Shown here piece after piece: positions 1 to 9,151 of a DNA stretch of 64,000 nucleotides. The stretch's first letter is position 1. Each line of letters begins with the position of its first letter. The notes below the pieces were generated by a model, which had not been told where the DNA came from, made no database searches, and saw only the letters and a list, made by a program, of their open reading frames with translations. A program made the translations under genes and the position numbers. This DNA comes from Janthinobacterium sp. J1-1 (GTDB taxonomy: Bacteria; Pseudomonadota; Gammaproteobacteria; Burkholderiales; Burkholderiaceae_D), in NCBI RefSeq assembly GCF_030944405.1, contig NZ_CP132339.1, forward strand, positions 2,480,001-2,544,000. The letters are read 5' to 3'.

Positions 1-1
1 C

Positions 2-292
2 GTCGCGCCATCGCAGATCGGCGCGCTGCAACTGACCACCTTTGTCAATCCGGCCGGCCTGGAATCGAAGGGCGAAAACCTGTACATGGAAACCGGCGCC
101 TCGGGCGTGGCGCAGACCAATACGCCGGGCACGAATGGCGCCGGCCTCTTGATGCAGGGCTATATCGAAACCTCGAACGTCAACGTGGCCGAGGAAATGG
201 TCAACATGATCCAGACCCAGCGCGCCTACGAAATCAACAGCAAGGCGATCACCACGTCCGACCAGATGTTGCAGAAACTTTCACAGCTTTAA
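2..292 (+). CDS. flgG: Flagellar distal rod protein FlgG, C-terminal part
   Basis: The open frame enters from the window edge and gives the last 96 residues of FlgG, the distal rod subunit that links the rod to the hook outside the cytoplasmic membrane. The C-terminal half carries the conserved flagellar rod/hook motif ([18 protein letters not shown], then [11 protein letters not shown]), which forms the C-terminal helix of the axial D0 domain. It is followed after 59 bases by flgH, the standard gene order. The 5' part lies outside the window, so length and start cannot be judged. Confidence 0.95.
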   Translation, partial: VAPSQIGALQLTTFVNPAGLESKGENLYMETGASGVAQTNTPGTNGAGLLMQGYIETSNVNVAEEMVNMIQTQRAYEINSKAITTSDQMLQKLSQL

Positions 293-351
293 TCAGCTTC
301 ATTATTCAGTTGTCATGCCATCCGGCTGCCGGATGGCATCGGAGGCTCTTC

Positions 352-1002
352 ATGCGTTATCCCGTCTTTGCCATCCTTGCTGCAGCCGTCCTGTCCGGCT
401 GCGCGGTTACCCCCACCTCGATCGTGCCTTATCCGACTACCACGCGCGCGCCGATGCCCGAGCCGGTGGTGGCCACCAATGGCGCCATCTACCAGCCGTC
501 GACCTACCGCCCGGCCTTCGAAGACCGCCGCGCACGCCATGTGGGCGACACGCTGATCATTGCGATTACCGAACGCACCAACGCCGTCAAGGCGGGCGCC
601 AGTTCGGGCAACAAATCGAACAGCGCCAGTTTCGGCACGCCCGGCCTGCTGCAGGGGCGCTTCGGCGGCACGGTGGCGGTGGAAGGCAAGCTCAGCAACT
701 CCGCTGGCGACAATCAGTCGGCCAGCAACACCTTTTCCGGCACCATTGGCGTGACGGTGATCGAAGAACTGCCGAACGGCAATCTGATCGTGGCCGGCGA
801 GAAACAGATCGCCATGAACAAGGGCACCGAATTCATCCGCTTCTCGGGCATGGTCAATCCGGACACGATCGGCATCGGCAACGTCGTGCCGTCGACCCAG
901 GTGGCCGACGCGCGCGTGGAATACCGCACCAACAGCCAGATCGACCGCGCCGAAATGGCCTCGATGGCCTCGCGCTTCTTCCTCAGCCTGTTGCCGTTCT
1001 GA
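352..1002 (+). CDS. flgH: Flagellar L-ring lipoprotein FlgH
   Basis: FlgH (216 aa) forms the L-ring, the outer-membrane bushing around the flagellar rod. The N-terminus is a lipoprotein signal peptide with lipobox LSGC and lipidation cysteine at residue 17. The conserved family core follows (RRARHVGDTLIIAITE near residue 65, and a C-terminal RFFLSLLPF). An upstream in-frame start at 310 would put 14 extra residues before the signal peptide. The ATG at 352 is preferred because GGAG lies 8 bases upstream and the signal peptide then begins at residue 1. flgI begins 3 bases after the stop, so the two are very probably co-transcribed. Confidence 0.96.
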   Translation: MRYPVFAILAAAVLSGCAVTPTSIVPYPTTTRAPMPEPVVATNGAIYQPSTYRPAFEDRRARHVGDTLIIAITERTNAVKAGASSGNKSNSASFGTPGLLQGRFGGTVAVEGKLSNSAGDNQSASNTFSGTIGVTVIEELPNGNLIVAGEKQIAMNKGTEFIRFSGMVNPDTIGIGNVVPSTQVADARVEYRTNSQIDRAEMASMASRFFLSLLPF

Positions 1003-1004
1003 TT

Positions 1005-2120
1005 ATGGCGACCGTGACTTTTCCCCGCCTGCTGGCCGCTTGCGCACTGGCCGCATCGATGATCGCGCCGCTGGCGCAGGCCGAACGCCTGAAAGACCTG
1101 GCCAGCATCGCCGGCGTGCGCCAGAATCAGCTGATGGGCTATGGCCTGGTGGTGGGCCTGGACGGCAGTGGCGACCAGACCACGCAGACCCCGTTTACCA
1201 TCCAGAGCGTGGCAGCCATGCTGCAGCAGCAGGGCATCAACTTGCCGCAAGGCTCCAGCCTGCAACTGAAAAACGTCGCCGCCGTGATGGTGACGACGGC
1301 CTTGCCGGCGTTTGCCCAGCCGGGCCAGCTGCTCGACGTCACCGTGTCGTCGATGGGTAACGCGAAGAGCTTGCGCGGCGGCACCTTGCTGATGACGCCG
1401 CTGAAGGGCGCCGATGGCCAGGTATATGGCATGGCGCAGGGCAATGTGCTGGTCGGCGGCGTGGGCGCGCAGGCGGCCGGCAGTTCCGTGACCGTCAATC
1501 ATTTGAGCGTGGGGCGCATCTCGGGCGGCGCCACGGTCGAGCGCAGCGTCGCCAGCGCGGTGGGCGCCAACGACATCATCCGCCTCGAATTGAACGCCAC
1601 CGATTTCGCCACCGCCAGCCGGGTGGTCGAGGCCGTCAACAGCCGCTATGGCCCCGGCACCGCCGCCGCGCTCGACGGGCGCGTGATCCAGGTGCGCACG
1701 CCCGCCGGCAGCAACCAGCGCGTGGCCTTTCTGGGCCAGCTCGAAAGCATCGAAGTCAACCCGGCCCGCCTGGCCGCCAAGGTCATCATGAACGCGCGTA
1801 CCGGTTCGGTGGTGATGAACCAGTCGGTGACCCTGGAAACCTGCGCCATTTCGCACGGTAACTTGTCGGTGACGATCAATACCGAGCCGCAGGTCAGCCA
1901 GCCGCCGCCATTGTCTGGCGGCACCACGGTCGTCACGCAGACGGCGCAGATCGATATCAAGAAGGAACCGGGCAAGGTGATGCTGGTCAAGGGCGGCGCC
2001 GCGCTGTCCGATGTGGTGAAAGCCCTCAACGCCATCGGCGCCTCGCCGCAGGACCTGCTGGCCATCCTGCAGGCCATGAAGGCGGCAGGCTCCTTGCGCG
2101 CCGAACTTGAAATCATTTGA
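1005..2120 (+). CDS. flgI: Flagellar P-ring protein FlgI
   Basis: FlgI (371 aa) builds the periplasmic P-ring in the peptidoglycan layer. A Sec signal peptide ends with AQA at about residue 26, and the mature protein starts ERLKDLASIAGVRQNQLMGY, the family hallmark. The usual GLDGSGDQ motif and the C-terminal region (DVVKALNAIGASPQDLLAILQ) are present, so the protein is full length. The frame is open far upstream inside flgH, but the ATG at 1005, just after the flgH stop, gives the signal peptide at the N-terminus and is the credible start. Confidence 0.96.
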   Translation: MATVTFPRLLAACALAASMIAPLAQAERLKDLASIAGVRQNQLMGYGLVVGLDGSGDQTTQTPFTIQSVAAMLQQQGINLPQGSSLQLKNVAAVMVTTALPAFAQPGQLLDVTVSSMGNAKSLRGGTLLMTPLKGADGQVYGMAQGNVLVGGVGAQAAGSSVTVNHLSVGRISGGATVERSVASAVGANDIIRLELNATDFATASRVVEAVNSRYGPGTAAALDGRVIQVRTPAGSNQRVAFLGQLESIEVNPARLAAKVIMNARTGSVVMNQSVTLETCAISHGNLSVTINTEPQVSQPPPLSGGTTVVTQTAQIDIKKEPGKVMLVKGGAALSDVVKALNAIGASPQDLLAILQAMKAAGSLRAELEII

Positions 2121-2133
2121 TCGAGGGCATGCC

Positions 2134-3069
2134 ATGATCAGCCAGACCGACCTCAGCAATACCGCCGCCTACGATGTGAAGGGCATGGATGGCTTGCGCC
2201 AGTCCGCCAAGGCGAAGGACCCTGCCGCGCTGAAAGAGGCGGCCACGCAGTTTGAAGCCATGTTCATCAACATGATGATGAAAAGCATGCGCGACGCGTC
2301 GCCGCAGGACGGCATCATGGACAGCCAGCAAAGCAAGATGTACACCTCGATGCTGGACCAGCAGACCAGCCAGAGCCTGGCCAAGCGCGGCACCGGCCTG
2401 GCCGATGTGTTGTTGCGGCAACTCTCTTCAACTTTGACGCCAGCCGTCGATGGCGAGGCCGAGGCGGCCGCATCGCCGCGTTCGTCGAGCATGGCGGCGG
2501 CGCTGGCCGCCTTCCGCCAGCAGCAGGGCGCGGCCACCGACGGCGCCACGGCCACCACCGGGACCGGGACTGGCAAGACACTGAGCGACAAGGCCAATGC
2601 CACCCAGGCGCCGCATGTGCGCGCCTTCCAGGAAAAGCTGGGCGTGCACGCGGAAGAAGCGAGCCGGACCACCGGCATCCCGGCCAAGTTCATGCTGGGC
2701 CAGGCGGCGCTGGAAACGGGCTGGGGCAAGCGTGAAATCATCGGCCGCGACGGCAGCAGCAGCCACAACCTGTTCGGCATCAAGGCCACCGGCGACTGGA
2801 AGGGCAAGGTCACGGAAGCCGTCACCACCGAATACGTGAACGGCAAGGCGCAGCGCAAGGTCGAGAAATTCCGTGCCTACGACAGTTATGCGGACAGCTT
2901 CAAGGATTATGCACAGTTAATTACTGGCAACAAACGCTACGAAAAAGTCCTGGCCGCCGCCGGCGACGCCAGTGCCTTTGCGCAAGGCCTGCAAAAGGCC
3001 GGCTATGCCACCGATCCGAATTACGCTGCCAAACTGACAAAAATCATCAAGGGTTCGCTGGTCGGCTAG
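2134..3069 (+). CDS. flgJ: Flagellar rod assembly protein / peptidoglycan hydrolase FlgJ
   Basis: FlgJ (311 aa) is the two-domain form typical of beta- and gammaproteobacteria. Residues about 25-95 are the rod-capping domain (AATQFEAMFINMMMKSMR). Residues about 155-311 are a glucosaminidase domain that opens peptidoglycan for the rod. AALETGWGKREIIG holds the likely catalytic glutamate (E194), followed by SHNLFGIKA. A low-complexity Ala/Ser/Thr/Gly linker separates them. An earlier start at 2107 overlaps flgI. The ATG at 2134 has a GAGGG ribosome site and gives the typical N-terminus. The 87-base gap to flgK is larger than the other gaps in the cluster. Confidence 0.95.
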   Translation: MISQTDLSNTAAYDVKGMDGLRQSAKAKDPAALKEAATQFEAMFINMMMKSMRDASPQDGIMDSQQSKMYTSMLDQQTSQSLAKRGTGLADVLLRQLSSTLTPAVDGEAEAAASPRSSSMAAALAAFRQQQGAATDGATATTGTGTGKTLSDKANATQAPHVRAFQEKLGVHAEEASRTTGIPAKFMLGQAALETGWGKREIIGRDGSSSHNLFGIKATGDWKGKVTEAVTTEYVNGKAQRKVEKFRAYDSYADSFKDYAQLITGNKRYEKVLAAAGDASAFAQGLQKAGYATDPNYAAKLTKIIKGSLVG

Positions 3070-3080
3070 GGTCTGCCGCG

Positions 3081-3108
3081 GCCGGCAATGAAGGCCGGCT
3101 TCAAGTTT
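3081..3108 (+). terminator. Weak hairpin between flgJ and flgK
   Basis: A 6-bp self-complementary stem (GCCGGC at 3081-3086 and again at 3094-3099) with a 7-base loop is followed by TTCAAGTTTT. The T tract is interrupted, so this is at best an attenuating terminator separating flgJ from the late genes flgK-flgL. Confidence 0.35.
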
Positions 3109-3156
3109 TCGCCACGGCTGCCGTAAACTATCAGGACAGGAACCTAAAAAGACACC

Positions 3157-5124
3157 ATGACCTCGAATCTACTCAGTATCGGTAAAAGTGGCTTGCTCGC
3201 AGCGCAGGTGGGCCTGTCGACGACCGGCCATAACATCACCAACGTGAACGTGGCCGGCTATAACCGCCAGACGGTGGAGCAGCAGACGTCGAATGCCAAC
3301 TTCGCCGGTTACGGCTATGTGGGCACGGGCACGGAAGTGTCGCAGATCAAGCGCCAGTACGACAGTTTCATGTCGACCCAGGTCAATGCCGCGCAAAGCA
3401 CCACCAGTTCGCTGAACGCCTATTACACGCAGATCAGCCAGATCGACAACCTGCTGGCCGACTCGACGGCCGGCCTGTCGCCGTCGCTGCAGGATTTTTT
3501 CAAGGGCGTGCAGGATTTCAGCTCGAATCCGTCACTGGTCTCCTCGCGCCAGGCCCTGCTGTCGAGCGCCAGTTCGCTGACGGCGCGCTTCCAGAGCCTG
3601 AGCGGCCGCCTGTCCGAGATCGGCGCCGGCGTCGATTCGCAAATCACCTCGAACGTGGCGGTGATCAATACCTACGCCAAGCAGATCGCCGAACTGAACA
3701 CCTCGATTTCGCAGCTGACGGTCGACCCGCAGACCCAGCCGAACGACTTGCTGGACCAGCGCGACCAGCTGGTCAATGAACTCAACAAATACGTCAAGAC
3801 CACGGCGCAGCCGGGCTCGAACAACACGATTACGTTGTCGATCGGTTCGGGCCAGCCGCTGGTGGTGGCCAACCGCAGTTTCGAACTGGCCGCGACGCCG
3901 TCGCTGACCGACCCGAACCGGGTCGAAGTGGGCTATGTGACGGGCAAGAACGTGACCATCCTGCCGGAAAATGCGCTGACGGGCGGCTCGCTGGGCGGCC
4001 TGCTGGAGTTTCGCAGCGGCACCCTGGACCGCGTGCAAAATTCGCTGGGCAAGGTGGCCGCCGCCCTGGCCACCACGTTCAACGAGCAGCACAAGCTGGG
4101 CCAGGACCTGAACGGCGACATGGGTGGCGATTTCTTCAAGATCCCCGACCCGCAGATCGGCGCCAGCCGCCTGAACAGCGCGTCGAGCACCACCGTGCTG
4201 TCGGCCAAGATCAGCGACCCGAGCGCGCTGACGGCCAGCGACTACAGCCTGAAATACGATGGCAACAACTATGTGGTGACGCGCCAGACGGACGGCGCGC
4301 GCACCGTCATCAACCCGTACCCGCAAACCACGCCGCAAACCATCGATGGCGTCGATTTTTCGATTTCGGGCACGGCTGTCGAAGGCGACAACTACGTTAT
4401 CAAACCGACCGCCAACGTGGCGGCCGGCCTGGGCGTGCTGATCAACGACCGCAACAAGCTGGCCGCGGCCTCGCCGATCACCACCGGTGCGCCGGTCAGC
4501 AATACCGGCAGCGGCAAATTGTCGGCCGGCACCATCGACAAGACTTACCTGGAAGCGGGCAATACCCTGACGACGCCAGTCACCCTGAGCTACGACAAGG
4601 CCGGCAATGCGCTCAGTGGCTTTCCGGCCGACAAGGCCGTCACCGTCAAGGGCCTCGACGGCAACAGCACCACGTATCCGGCCGGCACCGCCAGCATTCC
4701 GTACAAGGAAGGCGACAATTTCAGCTTCGGCGGCATCAACGTGGCGATGACGGGCGTGCCGGCGAATGGCGACAAGTACACCATCGCGCCGAACACGGGC
4801 GGGGTGGGCGACAACCGCAATGCGGCGGCGCTGGCGGCCTTGCAGACCACCAATATCCTCGACGGCGGCAAGGCCACCTTCCAGGGTTCGTATGCGGAAA
4901 CCGTCAGCTTTGTCGGCAACAAGACGCGCGAAGTGCAGGTCAGCGGCCTGGCCAGCCAGGCCCTGCTGGAACAGACCACCAGCCAGCAGCAGGCCGTGTC
5001 GGGCGTCAACCTCGATGAGGAGGCGGCCAACCTGCTGCGCTACCAGCAGGCGTACCAGGCGTGCGGCAAGGTCATGCAGATTGCCAGTACCCTGTTCGAC
5101 GTGGTCATCGGCCTCGGACGCTAA
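3157..5124 (+). CDS. flgK: Flagellar hook-associated protein 1 FlgK
   Basis: FlgK (655 aa) is the first hook-filament junction protein, exported through the flagellar type III system. The N-terminus (LLSIGKSGLLAAQVGLSTTG, then NITNVNVAGYNRQ) and C-terminus (SGVNLDEEAANLLRYQQAYQACGKVMQIA) are the conserved axial D0/D1 helices. The middle is the variable surface region. It is somewhat longer than the roughly 550 aa E. coli protein, within the range for this family. An unusual cysteine sits in the C-terminal helix (QACGK), where Ala or Ser is common. flgL follows after 48 bases. Confidence 0.95.
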   Translation: MTSNLLSIGKSGLLAAQVGLSTTGHNITNVNVAGYNRQTVEQQTSNANFAGYGYVGTGTEVSQIKRQYDSFMSTQVNAAQSTTSSLNAYYTQISQIDNLLADSTAGLSPSLQDFFKGVQDFSSNPSLVSSRQALLSSASSLTARFQSLSGRLSEIGAGVDSQITSNVAVINTYAKQIAELNTSISQLTVDPQTQPNDLLDQRDQLVNELNKYVKTTAQPGSNNTITLSIGSGQPLVVANRSFELAATPSLTDPNRVEVGYVTGKNVTILPENALTGGSLGGLLEFRSGTLDRVQNSLGKVAAALATTFNEQHKLGQDLNGDMGGDFFKIPDPQIGASRLNSASSTTVLSAKISDPSALTASDYSLKYDGNNYVVTRQTDGARTVINPYPQTTPQTIDGVDFSISGTAVEGDNYVIKPTANVAAGLGVLINDRNKLAAASPITTGAPVSNTGSGKLSAGTIDKTYLEAGNTLTTPVTLSYDKAGNALSGFPADKAVTVKGLDGNSTTYPAGTASIPYKEGDNFSFGGINVAMTGVPANGDKYTIAPNTGGVGDNRNAAALAALQTTNILDGGKATFQGSYAETVSFVGNKTREVQVSGLASQALLEQTTSQQQAVSGVNLDEEAANLLRYQQAYQACGKVMQIASTLFDVVIGLGR

Positions 5125-5172
5125 TCATTATTTTGCAGCGGCATCGCCGCCGCCATCAGGAAGGGCAGCATC

Positions 5173-6414
5173 ATGCGCATCAGCACACGAATGATCTACG
5201 AGCAGGGCAGCACCCAGCTGAACAATTTGCAGAGTGCCTTGAACCGCACGCAGATGCAGCTGTCGACCAACCGCCGCAACCTGACGCCGGCCGACGATCC
5301 GATCGCGTCGGCGCGCGCGCTGGAAGTGACGCAGTCGCAGGCGCTCAATACCCAGTTCGTGACCAACCGCTCGAACGCCACCAATTTCCTGTCGCAGGAA
5401 GAGCTGGCGCTGAAAAGCACCACCAATCTGATCGCCGACGTGCAGGAACTGGTGGTCAAGGCCGGCAATCCGGGCTTGCGCGACGAGGAGCGCGCCACCA
5501 TCGCCAAGGAACTCGAAGGGCGCATGACCGATTTGCTGGGCATCGCCAACACCTCCGACGGTTCCGGCGGCTATCTGTTCGGCGGCTATAAATCGAGCAC
5601 CCAGCCGTTCAGCCAGACGCCGACCGGCGCCGCCTATGCGGGCGACCAGGGCCAGCGCGAGCTGCAGGTGGGCTCGTCGCGCTTCCTGGCCACCAGCGAT
5701 TCGGGCGCCGCGGTGTTTGAAAACAATATGACGGGCAACGGCAAATTTACCGTCACCCCCGACAGCGGCAATTTTACCCGCGGCGGCGCCGGCATCGTCA
5801 CCAGCAGCACCGTCACCGATGCCAGCAAGCTGACCGGCAACAAGTACGAGATCAAATTCAGCGTCAGCGGCACCGGCGACGCGGCCGTCACCAGCTACAC
5901 CATCAATGACCTGACCCTGGGCCAGACGGTGCCCAATCCGGCCGTGCCGGTGACCTACAAGGCCGGCGACGCGATCAATTTCGACGGCCAGCAGGTAGTG
6001 ATCAGCGGCAAGCCCGGCGACCAGGACAGCTTCGGCGTGGCGCCCAGCGCCAAGGAGTCGCTGTTTACCACCATGACCAACCTGATCGGTTCGCTGCGCA
6101 CCTCGGGCAATGGCGACGCCGGCCAGGCCCGCCTGGCCAATAACCTGAGCTCGGCCAGCAGCATCCTCAGCACGGCCTACGACAATGTGTTGTCGGTCAC
6201 CGCCGAAGTGGGCGCGCGCATGAAGGAACTCGATTACCTGGCCAGCTCCGGCGACGACCTGGACTTGCAATATTCGGCCACCTTGTCCGACCTGCAGGAC
6301 CTGGACATGGTCAAGACCGTGTCGCTGTTCACCCAGCAGCAGATTACCCTGCAGGCGGCGCAGAAAACATTTACCCAGGTGTCGGGTTTGTCGCTGTTTA
6401 ATTACATCAACTAA
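5173..6414 (+). CDS. flgL: Flagellar hook-associated protein 3 FlgL
   Basis: FlgL (413 aa) is the second junction protein between hook and flagellin filament. The N-terminal axial motif (MRISTRMIYEQGSTQLNNLQ, then NLTPADDPIASARALEV) and the C-terminal helix (SLFTQQQITLQAAQKTFTQV) are flagellin-like and typical. AGGAAGGG about 8 bases upstream supports the ATG at 5173. It is the last gene of the flg operon and is closed by a strong terminator. Confidence 0.95.
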   Translation: MRISTRMIYEQGSTQLNNLQSALNRTQMQLSTNRRNLTPADDPIASARALEVTQSQALNTQFVTNRSNATNFLSQEELALKSTTNLIADVQELVVKAGNPGLRDEERATIAKELEGRMTDLLGIANTSDGSGGYLFGGYKSSTQPFSQTPTGAAYAGDQGQRELQVGSSRFLATSDSGAAVFENNMTGNGKFTVTPDSGNFTRGGAGIVTSSTVTDASKLTGNKYEIKFSVSGTGDAAVTSYTINDLTLGQTVPNPAVPVTYKAGDAINFDGQQVVISGKPGDQDSFGVAPSAKESLFTTMTNLIGSLRTSGNGDAGQARLANNLSSASSILSTAYDNVLSVTAEVGARMKELDYLASSGDDLDLQYSATLSDLQDLDMVKTVSLFTQQQITLQAAQKTFTQVSGLSLFNYIN

Positions 6415-6430
6415 GCTGCGCAGCCGGCAA

Positions 6431-6466
6431 GCCGGGGCAGGAAGAGTCTTCCGCCCCGGCTTTTTT
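6431..6466 (+). terminator. Intrinsic terminator of the flg operon
   Basis: An 8-bp GC stem (GCCGGGGC with GCCCCGGC) is extended by an inner GGAAG/CTTCC stem with a one-base bulge, and followed directly by six T residues at 6461-6466. It sits 16 bases after the flgL stop. Confidence 0.9.
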
Positions 6467-6488
6467 GTGCGTGGAGGGCATATGCAGG

Positions 6489-6523
6489 CTAACTGTGCAG
6501 TTAGGCTGTCGATCTGTTATACT
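6489..6523 (+). promoter_or_regulatory. Probable marR promoter with palindromic operator
   Basis: A perfect 16-bp palindrome, CTAACTGTGCAGTTAG (6489-6504), lies just upstream of a good -10 element TATACT (6518-6523). The palindrome covers the position where the -35 element would lie. The next gene encodes a MarR-family repressor, and such proteins often bind palindromes over their own promoter, so autorepression of marR-MFS is inferred. The -35 hexamer itself is poor. Confidence 0.55.
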
Positions 6524-6551
6524 TGAGGCCGTTCAACGCACCACCGTCCTC

Positions 6552-6992
6552 ATGTCCACTACCGAACACCACGAACACGTCCTGCTGCTGGCCGGCGAAT
6601 TGCGCATCCAGGTGTGCAAGCTGCGCCGCCGTTTGCGTGAAGAAGCGCATATCGCCGACGTCACCCCCTCGCAGGCGTCGGTGTTGAGCCGGCTGGAGCG
6701 CGATGGCCCGGCTACCGTCAGCAGCCTGGCGCGCGCCGAAGGCATGCGTCCGCAATCGATGGCCGCCACCGTGCAGGCCCTGGGCGAGGCGCAGCTGGTG
6801 ACGGGTTCGCCCGATCCGCTCGACAAGCGGCAGACCATCCTGACACTGACCGAGCATTGCCGCACCCTCGTGAAAGCGAGCCGCGCGGCGCGCGAGGACT
6901 GGCTGGCGCGCACCATCGAGAGCCGGCTGACGCCGGACGAAACGGCACAACTGCAGCAGGCCATGGCGCTGCTGAAACGCTTGGCGGACTGA
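6552..6992 (+). CDS. MarR-family transcriptional regulator
   Basis: A 146-aa winged-helix regulator of the MarR family. The DNA-binding region is at residues about 45-100 (TPSQASVLSRLERDGPATVSSLARAEGMRPQSMAATVQALGEAQLV), followed by the wing with DKRQTILTLTE. The frame is open upstream to 6465, but that would run through the promoter palindrome. The ATG at 6552 gives the normal family length. It is 42 bases upstream of an MFS transporter on the same strand, a classic repressor-efflux pair. The ligand is unknown. Confidence 0.88.
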   Translation: MSTTEHHEHVLLLAGELRIQVCKLRRRLREEAHIADVTPSQASVLSRLERDGPATVSSLARAEGMRPQSMAATVQALGEAQLVTGSPDPLDKRQTILTLTEHCRTLVKASRAAREDWLARTIESRLTPDETAQLQQAMALLKRLAD

Positions 6993-7034
6993 TCCGTCAA
7001 CAAACTGACCCAGGCTAGGAGGCCCCCTCACCAG

Positions 7035-8297
7035 ATGCTCAATACTTTCCGCTCGCTCAAGAATCCCAATTACCGTATCTGGGCCGGTGGCGCCCTGGTC
7101 TCGAATGTCGGCACCTGGATGCAACGCACCGCGCAAGACTGGCTGGTGCTGAGCGAACTGACCCAGCACAATGCCAGCGCCGTCGGCATCGTCATGGCGC
7201 TGCAGTTCGGCCCGCAATTGCTGCTGCTGCCGCTGACCGGCATGGCGGCCGACCTGCTGGACCGGCGCAAATTGCTGCTGTTCACGCAAGCGGCCATGGG
7301 GCTGCTGGCGCTGGGCCTGGGATTGTTGTGCATCAGCGGACGGGTAGAGCTGTGGCAAGTGTATGTGTTCGCCTTTTTGCTGGGCTGCGTGACGGCGTTC
7401 GACGCCCCCGTGCGCCAGACTTTTGTCTCGGAAATCGTCAGCGAGGAAGACCTGGGCAACGCCGTGGCCTTGAATTCCACCTCGTTCAACGCGGCGCGCA
7501 TGCTGGGCCCGGCCGTGGCGGGCTTGCTGATCAGCAGCGTCGGCACCGGCTGGGTGTTCATCATCAATGCCTTCTCGTTTGCCGGCGTGATCGGTTCGCT
7601 GTTGCTGTTGCGTACGGCCCTGCTGCGCCGCGCGCCGCGCCTCAAGGCGGCGCGCGGCAGCCTGCTCGAGGGTTTCCGCTACGTCAGCGGGCGGCCCGAC
7701 CTGGTGTCGGTGCTGCTGATGCTGTTCCTGATCGGCACTTTTGGCCTGAACTTCCCGATCTTTTTGTCGACCATGTCGGTCACGGCCTTCCATGCGGGCG
7801 CCAGCCAGTATGGCGTGCTCAGCTCCATCATGGCCTGCGGCTCGGTGGCCGGCGCGCTGATGGCGGCCGGGCGCGACAAGCCGCGCCTGGCGCTGCTGCT
7901 GGGCGCCGCCGCCCTGTTCGGCTTCGGCTGCGCGCTGGCCGCCGTGATGCCCAATTACTGGCTGTTCGGCATCATGCTGGTAGTCATCGGGATCGCCGCG
8001 CAGACCTTTACCACCACCGTCAACAGCGCGGTGCAGCTGTCGACGGCGCCGGTCATGCGCGGGCGCGTGATGGCCATCGTGCTGGCGATCTCGGCCGGCG
8101 GCACGCCGCTCGGTGCGCCGATTGTCGGCTGGGTCGCCGATGTGTTCGGTCCCCGATGGGCGCTGGGCATCGGCGCCTTGTCCGGCTTTGCGGCCGCCGC
8201 CGTCGGCGTGCGCTACCTGGTGAAATACCACAGCCTGAAACTGCGTTTCGACAGCCAGCGCTGGCGCTTTGCGCTCAGTGGCGGCCAGCAACATTAG
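7035..8297 (+). CDS. MFS exporter (DHA3-like, EntS-type)
   Basis: A 420-aa major facilitator with about 11-12 hydrophobic segments. The N-terminus (FRSLKNPNYRIWAGGALVSNVGTWMQ) and the motif GMAADLLDRRKLLL after TM2 match the drug/siderophore exporter branch that includes EntS and many uncharacterised permeases. The ribosome site AGGAGG lies about 13 bases before the ATG. It is probably co-transcribed with and repressed by the upstream MarR protein. Substrate cannot be assigned from sequence. It is not related to flagella and separates the flg operon from fliR. Confidence 0.87.
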   Translation: MLNTFRSLKNPNYRIWAGGALVSNVGTWMQRTAQDWLVLSELTQHNASAVGIVMALQFGPQLLLLPLTGMAADLLDRRKLLLFTQAAMGLLALGLGLLCISGRVELWQVYVFAFLLGCVTAFDAPVRQTFVSEIVSEEDLGNAVALNSTSFNAARMLGPAVAGLLISSVGTGWVFIINAFSFAGVIGSLLLLRTALLRRAPRLKAARGSLLEGFRYVSGRPDLVSVLLMLFLIGTFGLNFPIFLSTMSVTAFHAGASQYGVLSSIMACGSVAGALMAAGRDKPRLALLLGAAALFGFGCALAAVMPNYWLFGIMLVVIGIAAQTFTTTVNSAVQLSTAPVMRGRVMAIVLAISAGGTPLGAPIVGWVADVFGPRWALGIGALSGFAAAAVGVRYLVKYHSLKLRFDSQRWRFALSGGQQH

Positions 8298-8700
8298 GAA
8301 CGTCCGGTAAAACTTCTTGCTTGCCCTATCGGCAACGCCGTACACTGAGCCTCGCTGAGCGTTACAGCCTAAAGGGAGAAACTTTCGCAATCGTTGAGGC
8401 GCTTGTCTTCGGCTTACCTGTCGCGTTTTTTTTGGGAAGCTACGCTTGATGCGCTGTTGGCAATTTGGCACGCTGGTTTGATGTGTGCCATACCTTTCTG
8501 GATGGAGCTCGCTGCCCCACTCACTTCTGTCCGCTGGGCGCAATCCGGGTTTTATGATTCGCTGAACTATCTCGGATCCGGCTTCGCAGGTGGAGTTGCT
8601 TGCTGGTGGACATGTCAGAGAGCAGGCATTCGTGATGACAATGATGCGCTGTTCCAAGTCGGCCTTTCGCGCTAAAAAGACTTTCAAAGGAAAAACTGCC
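8298..8700. other. Intergenic stretch without a convincing gene
   Basis: 403 bases lie between the MFS gene and the next credible gene. A TTG-initiated frame at 8394-8675 (93 codons) has a possible ribosome site AAGGGAG, but 15 bases away. Its product is hydrophobic and Trp-rich and resembles nothing I recognise. A different frame over the same stretch reads VEALVFGLPVAFFLG before stopping near a run of seven T at about 8424-8430, so a frameshifted remnant of a small membrane protein is possible. Base composition is less GC-rich than the flagellar genes. Confidence 0.3.
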
Positions 8701-9093
8701 GTGAAACATGTGATTAAAGCAGTGTTCGTCATCGCACTGTCGTGCCCGGTTTATTGCTTTGCCGTGAGTCCAGTTTCTGTGGTCAAAGGTCCGCCAGTAT
8801 CGCTGAAGATGGAAGTCCACGAGTTCGGAGTGCATGAGATCTATTTGACTCGCCCCGTGCGCCCCATATCGGACGTTCAAGTCCCTATGAAGATAACCCT
8901 TTCTCGCGGTTCCTATCCTAATATGTTTCAAGTCGATATTTCTTATAGAGAGTTATCGAACGGACAAATTTATTTTAGGGTGGATGTTCCATCAGAGGAG
9001 GAGTCTAACTTCGAAATTCGAGCTGTTGAGATGGCGACAGGGAGCATTTGGTATGAAGTATTTTCAGGCAAGATGAGCGAGATACCGAGATAG
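8701..9093 (+). CDS. Small exported protein of unknown function
   Basis: Not recognised. The GTG start at 8701 has AAAGG ten bases upstream and gives a 130-aa protein with a Sec signal peptide (HVIKAVFVIALSCPVYCFA) at the N-terminus. The mature part looks beta-rich, with no cysteine pairs, repeats or catalytic motif. Earlier in-frame ATGs (8590, 8635) would place charged residues before the signal. Codon use is markedly more AT-rich than the surrounding genes, suggesting recent acquisition. The next gene also encodes an exported protein, 58 bases on. Confidence 0.6.
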   Translation: MKHVIKAVFVIALSCPVYCFAVSPVSVVKGPPVSLKMEVHEFGVHEIYLTRPVRPISDVQVPMKITLSRGSYPNMFQVDISYRELSNGQIYFRVDVPSEEESNFEIRAVEMATGSIWYEVFSGKMSEIPR

Positions 9094-9151
9094 TGTGTCT
9101 TTTTGATGATATTTACCCGCGCGTTGCGGGACTAATTGAAAATAGGTCAGC

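Noticed and set aside
3127..3150. Possible sigma-28 promoter upstream of flgK
   Set aside because: TAAA is present, but the octamer at the right spacing (CCTAAAAA) shares too little with GCCGATAA.
8394..8675. TTG-initiated 93-codon frame as a membrane protein
   Set aside because: The ribosome site is too far from the start, there is no similarity I recognise, and a different frame over the same bases looks equally protein-like. It is described as an intergenic stretch instead.
6501..8732. 743-codon open frame on the - strand
   Set aside because: It lies opposite the marR and MFS genes. High GC at third codon positions opens long antisense frames, and the protein is a His/Gln/Arg-rich low-complexity string with no family resemblance.
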